Positions 7,815 to 16,645 of a DNA stretch of 64,000 nucleotides are shown here, piece by piece (position 1 is the first letter of the stretch; every line of letters starts with the position of its first letter). The stretch lies in assembly GCF_029968095.1 (NCBI RefSeq), contig NZ_JASCIR010000009.1, positions 124,001 through 188,000 on the forward strand, given 5' to 3'. The notes beneath the pieces are model-generated. The model was not told where the DNA came from. It worked only from the letters and a program-made list of their open reading frames with translations, and did not search any database. The position numbers and the translations under genes are program-made. Source of the stretch: Streptomyces solicavernae. GTDB lineage: Bacteria; Actinomycetota; Actinomycetes; Streptomycetales; Streptomycetaceae.

Positions 7815-9083
7815 TCACTCGTCGCGCCGCCTCTCCTTCTCCGGTTCCTCGCGCCTCTCCTTCTCCGGTTCCTTCTCCGGTTCCTCGCGCCTCTCCTTCT
7901 CCGGTTCCTCCTCCGGTTCCTCGCCCTTCTCCTTCTCCGGTTGCTTCTCCGGTTGCTCCCCCTGCTCCGTCGGGGCCAGGACCAGCAGCGCCACGTCGTC
8001 CTCGACCTCCCCGGCGAAGGCGCGCAGGTCCCGCCACAGCGCGCCCACCAGCACCGCCGGGTCCCCCTCGCGCACCTCAAGGGGCAGTGTCGCGAACCGG
8101 AGCACCGGGACGTAGAGCTCGCCCTGCGCGTCCCGCGCCTCGGAGACGCCGTCGGTGTGGGCGAGCAGCCGGTCGCCCGGTGTGAGGTCGAGCAGGAGCG
8201 GCTGCGGCGGCGCATAGCTGGCGGCCAGGCCGAGGCCGAGCGGAGTGCCGGGGTCCGGCGCCAGTTCCGCGGCGGCGCCGGCCCGCAGCAGCAGGGGCGC
8301 CGGGTGCCCGCAGGACAGGATTCGTACGGTCGGCGAGCCGGGCACGAACTCGACGAGCAGCCCGGTGGCGAACAGTTCGGCGTGCTCGGCGCGGGCGTTG
8401 TCCGTGACGAGGCGCCGGTCCAGCTTGGCGGCGACGCCTTCGAGGTACGGCTCGTCGAGCACGGCCTCCCGGAACGCGCCGAGCAGCGCGGCCACGGTGC
8501 CGACGGCGGCGAGCCCGTGCCCCTGCACGTCGCCGACCAACGCCCGTACGCCCCAGGGCCCTTCGCGTACGTCGTAGAGGTCGCCGCCGACGAGGGTGCC
8601 GCGCTCGGCCGCCCGGTACAGGCCCGCGCAGCGCACCCGGCCGACGCGTTCGGCCAGCGGCGGCATGACGGCGAGCTGGGCGGCCTCGGCGACCGAGCCG
8701 ACGCTGACCAGCTGGGCGTCGCGGCGGCTGCGGACCAGGGAGATGCCGACGCTGAGCAGTGCGACGGACGTGACCATGAGGATGTCGCTGTTGCCCGGCC
8801 GGTCGGGGCCGGCGCCGGGCACGATCGCGAGCACCACGGCCGCGGCGCCCATGAGGGCGGTGGCGACCGGCCCGTAGGCGAGCGCGGCGAGCGGCGGGGT
8901 GGCGGCGAGCAGCAGGCCCAGCTCGATGTCGCGCGGGGTGAGGGCCTGCACCGCGCCGAGGACGAGGAGCAGCAGCACCGGCAGCCGGCGGGCCCAGTGC
9001 GGTGGGCCCGCGCCGCGCCGCAGCCAGGCCGCCTGCCCGCCGCGCGGCTCGGCGTGCCGACGGCGGTCGGCTGCGCCGGTCAC
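7815..9083 (-). CDS. membrane-anchored PP2C/SpoIIE-type serine phosphatase with repetitive tail
   Basis: About 422 aa. Several N-terminal membrane segments (LPVLLLLVLGAVQAL; PLAALAYGPVATALMGAAAV; ILMVTSVALLSVGISLV) precede a SpoIIE/RsbU-like phosphatase domain. Its metal-binding motifs are visible: GGDLYDV, GDVQGHGLAA, LSCGHPAPLL and HTDGVSEARD. Such proteins usually dephosphorylate anti-anti-sigma factors. The start is uncertain: GTG 9083 is used here, and the frame is open to a TTG at 9128. The last ~45 residues are an EEPEKER/EKEPEKE low-complexity tail made by a tandem DNA repeat, which the phosphatase fold does not need. Confidence 0.85.
   Translation of the reverse strand: MTGAADRRRHAEPRGGQAAWLRRGAGPPHWARRLPVLLLLVLGAVQALTPRDIELGLLLAATPPLAALAYGPVATALMGAAAVVLAIVPGAGPDRPGNSDILMVTSVALLSVGISLVRSRRDAQLVSVGSVAEAAQLAVMPPLAERVGRVRCAGLYRAAERGTLVGGDLYDVREGPWGVRALVGDVQGHGLAAVGTVAALLGAFREAVLDEPYLEGVAAKLDRRLVTDNARAEHAELFATGLLVEFVPGSPTVRILSCGHPAPLLLRAGAAAELAPDPGTPLGLGLAASYAPPQPLLLDLTPGDRLLAHTDGVSEARDAQGELYVPVLRFATLPLEVREGDPAVLVGALWRDLRAFAGEVEDDVALLVLAPTEQGEQPEKQPEKEKGEEPEEEPEKERREEPEKEPEKERREEPEKERRRDE
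7818..7965. repeat. tandem repeat coding the phosphatase C-terminal tail
   Basis: Variants of TCTCCTTCTCCGGTTCCTCG recur with periods of 12, 24 and 36 bases. They encode Glu/Pro/Lys/Arg repeats at the very end of the SpoIIE-type phosphatase. Periods are multiples of three. Confidence 0.8.
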
Positions 9084-9203
9084 GCTCCCGTTCCGCGGGT
9101 TCCGGGACGCTGGGGGCTCATACGGCAACCCTGCGGCGCGGCCCGCCCGGACGCACTTCGGGCCGGTCGGTCAGGTGATCGGCGCCGCGCCCCCGGGCCG
9201 GGG

Positions 9204-9998
9204 TCAGAAGTGCGTGCCGCCGTCGATGCGGATCTCCGTGCCGGTGATGAAGCGGCCGTCGTCCGAGGCGAGCATCGCGACGACGGAGGCGACCGTCTCC
9301 GGACCGGCGAAGCCGTCGCCGAGCGCGGGGGCGAGCTTGACGAAGAGGCTCATGTCGGCGTCCTCGGGCAGTCCGGGGCCGGTGCTCCGGCGGCTGGCGC
9401 CGGAGCCGTCGGTCATCCCGGAGGAGATGGATCCGGGCTGGACGGCGGTGAAGCGGATGCCCTGCTTCCCGTACTCGCTCGCGAGGGCGTGCGTCATCGA
9501 CTGGATGCCGCCCTTGCTGGCCGCGTACGCCGCCATGTACGGGTGCGCGAACATCGCGGAGGTCGAGCTGAAGTTGACCACGGCCGGGCCCTCGCCCCGC
9601 AGGAGCGCCGGGATCGCCTCGCGGATCACCAGGAACGTGCCGGTGAGGTTGACGGAGATGACCTGGTTGAAGGCGTCCAGGGTGGTCTCGTGGGTGTGCG
9701 AGGAGCGCAGGATGCCCGCCGCGTTGACCAGGGCGTCCAGGCCGCCGAGCGTCTCGACGGCGGCGGCGACGCCCGCCTTGACCGCCGCCTCGTCGGCGAT
9801 GTTCAGGACCAGTGTGCTGAGGCGCTCCGCGTTCGGGCCGGCCTTGGCGACGGTGTCCTTCAGGCCGTCCTCGCTGATGTCGGCGGCGGCCACGCGCCCG
9901 CCCTCGGCGAGCATGCGCAGCGCGGTGGCCTGGCCTATCCCGGAGCCCGCGCCGGTGACGAGGACGCGGCGGCCCGTGTAGCGATCGAGGTTCTGCAT
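9204..9998 (-). CDS. SDR-family oxidoreductase (FabG-like)
   Basis: A 264-aa classical SDR. Cofactor motif TGAGSGIGQATAL (residues 16-28), NAAG strand (NAAGILRSS), catalytic Ser (VVNFSSTSAMFAHP) and YAASK (Tyr and Lys), and a PG segment near residue 185. ATG at 9998 begins MQNLDRYTGRRVLVTGAG; the frame to 10316 is upstream shadow. It is divergent from the TetR gene at 10162, and the shared intergenic region holds two tandem inverted repeats and an 11-bp triple repeat. Probably a NAD(P)-dependent alcohol or ketone oxidoreductase repressed by that TetR protein (inference). Confidence 0.88.
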   Translation of the reverse strand: MQNLDRYTGRRVLVTGAGSGIGQATALRMLAEGGRVAAADISEDGLKDTVAKAGPNAERLSTLVLNIADEAAVKAGVAAAVETLGGLDALVNAAGILRSSHTHETTLDAFNQVISVNLTGTFLVIREAIPALLRGEGPAVVNFSSTSAMFAHPYMAAYAASKGGIQSMTHALASEYGKQGIRFTAVQPGSISSGMTDGSGASRRSTGPGLPEDADMSLFVKLAPALGDGFAGPETVASVVAMLASDDGRFITGTEIRIDGGTHF

Positions 9999-10018
9999 GA
10001 CGTTGCTCTCCCTGCTCT

Positions 10019-10051
10019 GTTCTCTCCGGGTTCTCTCCGGGTTCTCTCCGG
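10019..10051. repeat. 11-bp tandem repeat x3 in SDR 5' leader
   Basis: Three perfect copies of GTTCTCTCCGG lie 21-53 bases upstream of the SDR start. On the transcript strand each reads CCGGAGAGAAC. Purine-rich repeats this close to a start could affect ribosome access or bind a regulator. Confidence 0.8.
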
Positions 10052-10088
10052 CTCTGCCCGGCTTCCCTTCTCGCAGAGTACGCCTGCG

Positions 10089-10121
10089 TGGCACGGTTTG
10101 CCATGATGGCGATGTGCGCCA
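10089..10121. promoter_or_regulatory. two tandem TetR-type operators in the SDR/TetR divergent region
   Basis: Site 1 (10089-10103) is TGGCA-CGGTT-TGCCA and site 2 (10107-10121) is TGGCG-ATGTG-CGCCA. Both have perfect 5-bp arms and 5-base spacers, and their centres are 18 bp apart. The sequence is placed between the divergent SDR and TetR genes, as expected for autoregulation and control of the SDR. Confidence 0.6.
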
Positions 10122-10161
10122 CAATGGCGTCTGGGGCGCGATCGGGGCGTACGCTTCCGGC

Positions 10162-10779
10162 GTGAGCACCTCCGCGAGCACCTCTTTGACCGAGCGCCGC
10201 AAGGCGGCCACCCAGCTGGAGATCGCGCACGCCGCAGCCGAGCTGTTCACCGAACTCGGCCCGGACGCCACGACGACCGAGGCGATCGCCGCCCGCGCGG
10301 GCGTCGGACTGCGCACCTTCTACCGGTACTTCCGCAACAAGCAGGACGCCGTCGGCCCGCTGCTCGCGGTCGGCGGTGACCAGTGGCGCGCCAGCCTCGC
10401 CGCGACGGAACCCGGCGTCCCGCTCGCCGAAGCCCTGGACGCGGCCGTCGCGGACGCCCTCACGCCCACGGACGACGCGGCCGCCGACGGGCTGCGGCAG
10501 ACCCGCGGACTGCTCCGCGCCGCCGCCGGGGACCCGGCGCTGCGGGCGGTCTGGTACCGCGTGAACCAGGAGTCCGAGGAACGGCTCGGGCCGGTGGTCG
10601 CCGCCCTGACGGGCCCGGACCCGGACCCGCTGCGGGTCCGCCTCACGGCGGCCGCGGCGACGGCCTCGATCCGGATCGCCCTGGAGACCTGGGCGGAGCG
10701 GGAGGACACGGCCGTACGAGGACCCGGCGCGCCCGCCGAGCTCGCCCTGCGCTGCCTCCGGGAGCTCATGCCCGCCTGA
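10162..10779 (+). CDS. TetR-family transcriptional regulator
   Basis: A 205-aa repressor. The helix-turn-helix at residues 9-55 shows the TetR signature (RRKAATQLEIAHAAAELFTE, then IAARAGVGLRTFYRYFRNKQ). The helical ligand domain carries no recognisable ligand motif. GTG at 10162 (VSTSASTSLTERRK) fits the family start; frame upstream to 9997 crosses the operator region and is rejected. It is divergent from the FabG-like SDR gene, with two operator-like repeats between them. Confidence 0.9.
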   Translation: MSTSASTSLTERRKAATQLEIAHAAAELFTELGPDATTTEAIAARAGVGLRTFYRYFRNKQDAVGPLLAVGGDQWRASLAATEPGVPLAEALDAAVADALTPTDDAAADGLRQTRGLLRAAAGDPALRAVWYRVNQESEERLGPVVAALTGPDPDPLRVRLTAAAATASIRIALETWAEREDTAVRGPGAPAELALRCLRELMPA

Positions 10780-10821
10780 CGGGCCCACGGCCTCGCAGCG
10801 GCGGCCCACCCCTCGCAGGAG

Positions 10822-11331
10822 TCAGAGGGCGCGCCCCATGAGCACATCGTCCACGTACGCCCCGTCGATCAGGAACTCTCCCGGCAGCACGCCCTCCACC
10901 GCGAAGCCCGCCGCCGCGTAGAGCGCGCGGGCCGGGGCGTTGTGGCCGAGCACGCGGAGCGTGACGCGGCTCGCGCCCTGCGCGCGGGCGAGCTCGCAGG
11001 CCGCCGCGACCAGGGCGCGGCCGAGGCCCCGGCCGCGCGCACGGACGGCGACGGCCAGGCCCTGTATCTGCCGCACATGGGCGTTGACGGCAAGCGAGGT
11101 GGGCGGCACCAGGCGCACATAGCCGGATATCCCGTCCTCGTCGGCGGCCACCAGGAAGTCCTCCGGGGCGTGCCGTTCGTCGAAGAACGGCGCGTCCGGC
11201 GCGGGTCTCGGCGTCACCGCGTGCAGCCGCGACCAGGCCTCCCGGTCGAGCGCGGCCAGCGCGCTCTCGTCGGACGGCAGGGCGGGGCGGATGCGGGTGT
11301 CGCAGGCCTCACGGGCATCGTCGAACGGCAT
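10822..11331 (-). CDS. GNAT-family N-acetyltransferase
   Basis: A 169-aa acetyltransferase. The acetyl-CoA pyrophosphate loop is RARGRGLGRALVAAACELA (about residue 103), preceded by the conserved beta strand IQGLAVAVR and followed by LYAAAGFAVEGVLPGEFLID. Start ATG at 11331 (MPFDDAREACDTRIRPAL) is preferred; in-frame upstream ATG codons exist. It converges with the TetR gene and is divergent from the epimerase. The acceptor substrate (protein N-terminus, amine or drug) cannot be told. Confidence 0.85.
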   Translation of the reverse strand: MPFDDAREACDTRIRPALPSDESALAALDREAWSRLHAVTPRPAPDAPFFDERHAPEDFLVAADEDGISGYVRLVPPTSLAVNAHVRQIQGLAVAVRARGRGLGRALVAAACELARAQGASRVTLRVLGHNAPARALYAAAGFAVEGVLPGEFLIDGAYVDDVLMGRAL

Positions 11332-11432
11332 GCCCGCCAGCGTAGGACCCGGCACTGACATCCCGGCCGGGCGGCGCAGAACGGGCCCTGCCGTATGTGC
11401 CGACTCCCGTCGCCTGTGGGCAGGATGGGCCC

Positions 11433-12338
11433 ATGGACGCCAAACAGCGCATCGCCGTCGCGGGCGCATCCGGTCTCATCGGATCGGCCCTCGCACGCTC
11501 GCTCGTCGCGGACGGGCACCAGGTCGTGCGCCTGGTCCGCCACCGGGCCGACTCCCCGGACGAGGTCGAGTGGGACCCGAAGCGTCAGTACGTGGACACA
11601 GCGGGGCTCGCGGGCTGCGACGCCGTGGTCAACCTGGCCGGGGCCGGGATCGGCGACCACCGCTGGACGGACGCGTACAAGCGGGAACTGCGGGACAGCC
11701 GGGTGCTCGGCACCGCCGCGCTCGCCGAGGCCGTGGCCTCCCTGGACACCCCGCCGCGGGTCTTCCTGAACGGCAGCGCGGTCGGCTACTACGGCGACAC
11801 CGGCGACCGCGCGGTGGACGAGAGCGCGCCCGCGGGCGACGGTTTTCTGCCGTCCCTGTGCGTGGAGTGGGAGGAGGCGGCGGGCCCCGCGGTGGAGGCC
11901 GGGGTGCGCACCGTGTTCCCCCGCACCGGCCTGGTGGTCGCGCGCGAGGGCGGCGCCTGGGCGCGGATGTTCCCGCTGTTCAAGGCCGGGCTCGGCGGCC
12001 GGCTCGGCGACGGCAGGCAGTACTGGAGCTTCGTGGCCCGACACGACGAGGTGGCCGCGCTGCGCCATCTCCTCGACACGGACTCGCTGTCCGGGCCGGT
12101 CAACGTGACGGCGCCGCACCCGGTGACCAACCGCGAGGTGACGGCCGCGATGGGCCGCGCCCTGCACCGGCCCACCCTCTTCCCTGCGCCCGCGCCCGCC
12201 CTCCGCCTGGTCCTCGGCGAACTGGCCTCCGACGTGCTCGGCAGCCAACGCGTGCTGCCCACCCGCCTGTTGGAGTCGGGCTTCCGCTTCGCGTTCCCGA
12301 CGATCGACGCCGCCGTACGCGCGGCGCTGCGCAGCTGA
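11433..12338 (+). CDS. TIGR01777-family epimerase (SulA/YfcH-like)
   Basis: A 301-aa extended-SDR protein. The N-terminal nucleotide motif is VAGASGLIGSALARSL. Conserved family segments are VVNLAGAGIGDHRWT, FLNGSAVGYYG (substrate/catalytic strand) and the C-terminal DUF1731-like LASDVLGSQRVLPTRLLESG. Start ATG 11433 (MDAKQRIAVAG). Family members bind NADP; a substrate has not been settled. Likely single gene, divergent from the GNAT gene. Confidence 0.88.
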   Translation: MDAKQRIAVAGASGLIGSALARSLVADGHQVVRLVRHRADSPDEVEWDPKRQYVDTAGLAGCDAVVNLAGAGIGDHRWTDAYKRELRDSRVLGTAALAEAVASLDTPPRVFLNGSAVGYYGDTGDRAVDESAPAGDGFLPSLCVEWEEAAGPAVEAGVRTVFPRTGLVVAREGGAWARMFPLFKAGLGGRLGDGRQYWSFVARHDEVAALRHLLDTDSLSGPVNVTAPHPVTNREVTAAMGRALHRPTLFPAPAPALRLVLGELASDVLGSQRVLPTRLLESGFRFAFPTIDAAVRAALRS

Positions 12339-12365
12339 GCGACGGCCGCACCCCCCGATGCGCCC

Positions 12366-12428
12366 CGGCGTACGCCCGGAAGGAGACGGCGTACGCCCGG
12401 AAGGAGGCGGCGTACGCCCGGAAGGAGA
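12366..12428. repeat. 21-bp tandem repeat x3 after the epimerase gene
   Basis: Three near-identical copies of CGGCGTACGCCCGGAAGGAGA start 27 bases after the epimerase stop. The unit contains the palindrome GGCGTACGCC. The rest of the gap to the FAD gene (12429-12581) shows only a weak hairpin and the GGGGAGGGG ribosome site. Confidence 0.85.
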
Positions 12429-12581
12429 CGGATGCGACCGAATGCGACCTCGTGCGACCGTGCCCGGTGCATGCGCGACTGCACCTGACCGAATCCGCTC
12501 CTAACCTCGTGCCGAACTCGGGTATTCCCGGGTCGAGTTGGGGCATCACGACCCCAGCAGCCGCAACCTGGGGAGGGGCAC

Positions 12582-13952
12582 GTGCAGGAGCCCGCGGAAC
12601 AGGCGGACGTCGTCATCGTGGGAGCCGGGGTCGCCGGGCTCTCCGCCGCACTCCGGCTGACCGAGGCAGGGGTGAGCACCGTCGTCCTGGAGGCGGCTCC
12701 CGCTGTCGGCGGCCGGATGAGCACCGAACGGATCGATGGATTCCGGCTCGACCGGATCGGCCGGCTGCTCTCCACGGCCGATCCCGAACTGCGTCGCACC
12801 CCGGCCCTGGACGCCCTGGCGCTGCGTGCGTTCGCACCCGGCGTCCTGGTCCACAGCGGCGGCCGGGTCCACCGCACCTGGGAGGCGGGGAGCGCGCTGA
12901 GCACGGCGCTCAGCGGGCGCCGGAGCGCGAGGGGCGCACGGGGCGCACTCAGCGCCGCGCGTGCGCTGGCCGCCGCGCCACGGGCGCCGCGCCCCGCGCT
13001 CCGGCCGCAGCGCGCCCGCCCCGCCCTGGGCGGACCGCTCGACCACGCCCGGCTCGGCGCCGCCCTGACCCGGCTCGCGGCCACCCCGGTGGACCGGCTG
13101 CTCACCCGGCCCGAACTGTCCACCGCCCAGGCCCTGTCGAGCCGCGGACTGCCCGCCCGTACCGTCGACGGCTTTCTGCGCCCGCTGCTCGCCGCGCTGC
13201 TCTGCGACCCGGACCTGGACACGTCCAGCCGCTGCGCCGACCTCGCGCTGCGGGGCTTCGCCCGGGGCCGGCTGTGCGTTCCCGGGGGCGGCGCCGACAC
13301 CTTGCCCGCCCTGCTCGCGGCCGCGCTGCCGCCGGGCACGGTGCAGACCGGGGTGAAGGCGGTGGAGGTCGCCACCACCTCCCTGCGCACCGCCGACCAC
13401 GGTGAACTCCGGTGCCGTTCCGTGCTGTTGGCGACCGGGGCGCGGCAGGCCGCCGAGCTGCTGCCCGGACTGCGGATGCCGGCGTTCCACGCGGTGACCG
13501 TGCTGCACCACAGCGCGCCCGAACCGCCGCTCGCCGAGCCCGCGTTGCTCCTCGACGCCGACCGCTCGGGACCCGTCGCGCACACGGCCGTGATGAGCGA
13601 GGTCGACCCGGCCCGCGCCCCGGCCGGACGCGCCCTGATCACATCCGTGGTCCACGGCCCGCCCCCCGCCGAGCGGGACGTACGGGCCCAACTCGCCCGG
13701 CTCTACGGCACGTCCACGTCCGGCTGGGACCTGCTCGCCGTCCACCACGACCCGGAGGCCGTCCCCGCGATGCCCGTCCCGCACGACCCGCGCCGCCAGG
13801 TCCGGATCCTCGCGGGCCTGTACGTGTGCGGCGACCACCGCGACACCAGCACGGTCCAGGGCGCCCTGCACTCGGGGCGGCGGGCGGCGCGGGCGGTACT
13901 GCGGGATCTGGGGGTTTCGGTGCGGGCGGAGGCGGTGCGGGCTGCGGCGTAG
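12582..13952 (+). CDS. FAD/NAD(P)-dependent oxidoreductase (amine-oxidase / phytoene-desaturase-like)
   Basis: A 456-aa flavoprotein. The dinucleotide-binding motif DVVIVGAGVAGLSAALRL opens the protein (residues 9-26), followed by the second FAD contact EAAPAVGGRMSTERIDGF. The C-terminal flavin motif LYVCGDHRDTSTVQGALHSG ends the fold. This layout matches flavin monoamine oxidase or carotenoid-type desaturases. GTG 12582 is preceded by GGGGAGGGG. An Ala/Arg-rich low-complexity stretch at about residues 105-150 is unusual. Substrate unknown. Confidence 0.85.
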   Translation: MQEPAEQADVVIVGAGVAGLSAALRLTEAGVSTVVLEAAPAVGGRMSTERIDGFRLDRIGRLLSTADPELRRTPALDALALRAFAPGVLVHSGGRVHRTWEAGSALSTALSGRRSARGARGALSAARALAAAPRAPRPALRPQRARPALGGPLDHARLGAALTRLAATPVDRLLTRPELSTAQALSSRGLPARTVDGFLRPLLAALLCDPDLDTSSRCADLALRGFARGRLCVPGGGADTLPALLAAALPPGTVQTGVKAVEVATTSLRTADHGELRCRSVLLATGARQAAELLPGLRMPAFHAVTVLHHSAPEPPLAEPALLLDADRSGPVAHTAVMSEVDPARAPAGRALITSVVHGPPPAERDVRAQLARLYGTSTSGWDLLAVHHDPEAVPAMPVPHDPRRQVRILAGLYVCGDHRDTSTVQGALHSGRRAARAVLRDLGVSVRAEAVRAAA

Positions 13953-13991
13953 GCCCTGCGGGCGGCCTTCTCCCCGCGCCCCTGTCGGGTC

Positions 13992-15434
13992 TCAGCCGAT
14001 CGCCGCCACCCGGTCCCGATACCCCCGCACCGGCATCGCGTCCCGGTACGGCTCAAGCCGCCGCTCGAAGTCCCGTACGTACTCAAGCGCGCGGGCCGAC
14101 CGCATCTCCGCGGCCTGCTGGGCCGCCTCCGCGCCGAGGGCGCAGGCCTGGTCCAGCTCGCCGAGGCCGAGGCGGGCCGTGGCCAGGACGACGCGGCTGA
14201 ACAGGCGCGAGCGGGCGAACGCGGGCGCGCGCAGATGCAGCGAGCGCTCCGCGTGCTGCGCGGCCGCCCGGTACTGCTGCAGGTCGCGGTGGCAGTGCCC
14301 GAACTCGTCGGCGAGCTGCGCCTCGTCGAAGAACCGTGCCCAGTGCGGCACTTCGTCCCCGGGCCGGGCGGCTTCGAGGGCGCGTTCGGCCCGTACGAGA
14401 GCGCCCGTGCAGGCGCGGACCTCGCCGAGTACGCCGTGTCCGCGCGCCTCCACCGCGTGCAGCAGCGCCTGCACCGCCGGCGGCGCCGCCGCGCCCACGC
14501 CCTGCTGGGCGACCCGCGCGAGCTGCACCGCCTCCCGCCCGTGCCCGAGATAGACCGCCTGCCTGCTCATCGTCACCAGCACATAGCTGCCGTACGCCCG
14601 GTCCCCGGCCGCCTGCGCGAGCCGCAGCGCCTGCACGAAGTACCGCTGCGCGAGCCCGTGCGCCGCGATGTCGTACGAGGTCCAGCCCGCGAGCCGGGTC
14701 AGGTCGGCGGCCGCGGAGAAGAGCCTGCGGCCGGTCTGCTCGCCGTACACCCCGCGCAGCATCGGCTCGGCCTCGTGTTCCAGATACCGCACGAGGGCCT
14801 GGCGGGCGTGGCCGCCGCCGTAGGCGTGGTCGAGGGCGCGGAAGAGTTCGCCGACGGAGCGGAGCGCCGCGATGTCGCCGCCGGTGACCCTCTGCCCCGG
14901 GCCGCGCTCGGTCTGGCTGCGCTGGCGGGGCACGGAGGCGCGGCCCTGGGCGGGGACCCGGGCGCCGTTCGCCGGTTCGCCGCGGCCGACCCGCTCGTCG
15001 GCGCGGCCGATCAGCCAGTCCCGGCTGGGCACGACGAGACCGGCCGGAGTGAAGGCGATCTTCTGCAGCTCGGCGTGGCTGCCGGAGTCCTTGCGCCACA
15101 GGCCGCTGACGATGTCGACGGCCTCCTCGGGCGTGCCGGCGAACTCCAGGCCCGCGTAGACCGGCGCGCAGGCGTCGAGGCCGAGGTCCTGGGCGGAGAG
15201 GCGGCGGCCGAGTCTGCGGGTGAAGACCTCGGCGATCAGGGCGGGCGTCGTGCCGCGGGGCTGCTGGCCGCGCAGCCAGCGGGTCACGGAGGTCTTGTCG
15301 TAGCGCAGGTCGAGTCCGTGCTCCAGGCCCAGCTGATCGACCCTGCGGGCAAGCCCCGCATTGGAGAAGCCGGCCTCGGCGATCAGCGCGGCTAGTTGGC
15401 GGTTGGGCGTGCGCTGCGGGGGTCGATCCGTCAT
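13992..15434 (-). CDS. NsdA-like helix-turn-helix/tetratricopeptide regulator
   Basis: A 480-aa cytoplasmic protein. The N-terminal XRE-like region (NRQLAALIAEAGFSNAGLAR, then DKTSVTRWLRGQQPRGTTPA, residues 11-65) precedes TPR-like helical repeats from about residue 215 to the end (for example SYVLVTMSRQAVYLGHGREA, FFDEAQLADEFGHCHRDLQQ). This resembles the Streptomyces NsdA family, which negatively regulates sporulation and antibiotics. It is probably a paralogue rather than NsdA itself (recall). ATG 15434 (MTDRPPQRTPNRQ) fits; the frame to 15755 is upstream shadow. Divergent from lipB with a 277-bp gap holding no further gene. Confidence 0.78.
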   Translation of the reverse strand: MTDRPPQRTPNRQLAALIAEAGFSNAGLARRVDQLGLEHGLDLRYDKTSVTRWLRGQQPRGTTPALIAEVFTRRLGRRLSAQDLGLDACAPVYAGLEFAGTPEEAVDIVSGLWRKDSGSHAELQKIAFTPAGLVVPSRDWLIGRADERVGRGEPANGARVPAQGRASVPRQRSQTERGPGQRVTGGDIAALRSVGELFRALDHAYGGGHARQALVRYLEHEAEPMLRGVYGEQTGRRLFSAAADLTRLAGWTSYDIAAHGLAQRYFVQALRLAQAAGDRAYGSYVLVTMSRQAVYLGHGREAVQLARVAQQGVGAAAPPAVQALLHAVEARGHGVLGEVRACTGALVRAERALEAARPGDEVPHWARFFDEAQLADEFGHCHRDLQQYRAAAQHAERSLHLRAPAFARSRLFSRVVLATARLGLGELDQACALGAEAAQQAAEMRSARALEYVRDFERRLEPYRDAMPVRGYRDRVAAIG

Positions 15435-15711
15435 CGGCTCTACGGTCTCCTGCCTTCCGGGCCGGTGTGCAGCCCTCATGGAACGGCGCGAATTTAGCGG
15501 CCTGCGACGCCCGCATCGCGAGCCTGGCCCCGCATTCATCCGATCGTGTGAGGATTGGGCGAGGATGTGACGGGTTTCGGCCGTCACGGGCGACTCGAAC
15601 GGGTACTGCGCCGGGTCGTACAGTGGCCAGGGCCTGTCCGGCGGATCTTCGCGGGTCCACGACGCCTGGCGCGAAACGTGCACGGTGAAAGTTTTCAGGG
15701 AGGCGCTTGCC

Positions 15712-16563
15712 GTGAGTGAGCTGCGGTTCGTACGTCTGGGCTTCGGCCCGGACAAGGTCGACTATGTGCAGGCCTGGGAGGAGCAGCGCCGGGTGCACGC
15801 CGCCCGCTTCGCCGACGAGGCGCCCGACACCTGCCTGCTCCTGGAGCACCCCTCCGTCTACACCGCGGGCCGCCGTACCGCCGACAACGAGCGGCCGCTC
15901 GACGGCACCCCGGTGGTCGACGTGGACCGCGGCGGCAAGATCACCTGGCACGGTCCGGGCCAGCTCGTCGGCTACCCGATCCTGAAGCTGCCGCGCCCGG
16001 TGGACGTCGTCGCGCATGTGCGCCGCCTGGAGGAGGCGCTGATCCGCGCGTGCGCCGAGTTCGGCGTGGAGACCAGCCGGGTCGAGGGGCGCAGCGGTGT
16101 GTGGGTGCTCGGCGACGCCACGGAACCCGCCGCGCAGCACCTCGGCGGGCTTTCCCTGGACTTCGATCCGCGGCTGCAGGACGAGGAGTTCGACCCTCGG
16201 ATGAACGGTCCGGAGTACGCGCCGTCCAACGCGGGCCAGCGCCGGGAGGACCGCAAGCTCGCCGCGATCGGCATCCGCGTCGCCAAGGGCGTCACGATGC
16301 ACGGCTTCGCGCTGAACGTGAACCCGGACAACACCGAGTTCGACAAGATCGTGCCGTGCGGTATCCGGGACGCGGGCGTCGCCTCGCTCGCGAACGAGCT
16401 GGGCCGGGACGTCACCATCGACGAGGTCCTGCCGGTCGTCGAGAGGCACCTGCGGGACGTACTGGAGAACGCGGAGCTCAAGCCGCGCGAGATCGTGCGC
16501 GAGCCGGAACCGGAGCCGGAGCCACAGCCGGAGCCGGAGCCGGAGCCACAGCAGGCCGCCTGA
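15712..16563 (+). CDS. lipB: lipoyl(octanoyl) transferase
   Basis: Moves octanoate from octanoyl-ACP to E2/GcvH lysines, the first step of lipoate assembly for the dehydrogenase genes nearby. The conserved [17 protein letters not shown] motif is present; Lys182 (RKLAAIG) and Cys216 (IVPCGI) are the expected catalytic pair. At 283 aa it is longer than the E. coli enzyme (about 213 aa). There is an extra ~40-residue insertion between GRSGVWVL and RKLAAIG ([20 protein letters not shown] and flanks), plus a Pro-Glu repeat tail ([16 protein letters not shown]). GTG 15712 follows CAGGGAGG. lipA follows 130 bases downstream. Confidence 0.93.
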   Translation: MSELRFVRLGFGPDKVDYVQAWEEQRRVHAARFADEAPDTCLLLEHPSVYTAGRRTADNERPLDGTPVVDVDRGGKITWHGPGQLVGYPILKLPRPVDVVAHVRRLEEALIRACAEFGVETSRVEGRSGVWVLGDATEPAAQHLGGLSLDFDPRLQDEEFDPRMNGPEYAPSNAGQRREDRKLAAIGIRVAKGVTMHGFALNVNPDNTEFDKIVPCGIRDAGVASLANELGRDVTIDEVLPVVERHLRDVLENAELKPREIVREPEPEPEPQPEPEPEPQQAA

Positions 16564-16645
16564 ACCGAGGGACGGCCGAGGCAAGGCCCGGGAATGCGGG
16601 CGGCCGTCCACAGGTTGGCCGCACTGAAGAGCGTACGAACAACGG

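Noticed and set aside
5006..8215. 1069-aa minus-strand open frame across several genes
   Set aside because: Runs through the antisense of the WYL gene and out of frame through an SDR gene; Arg/Ser/Pro-rich junk with no domain.
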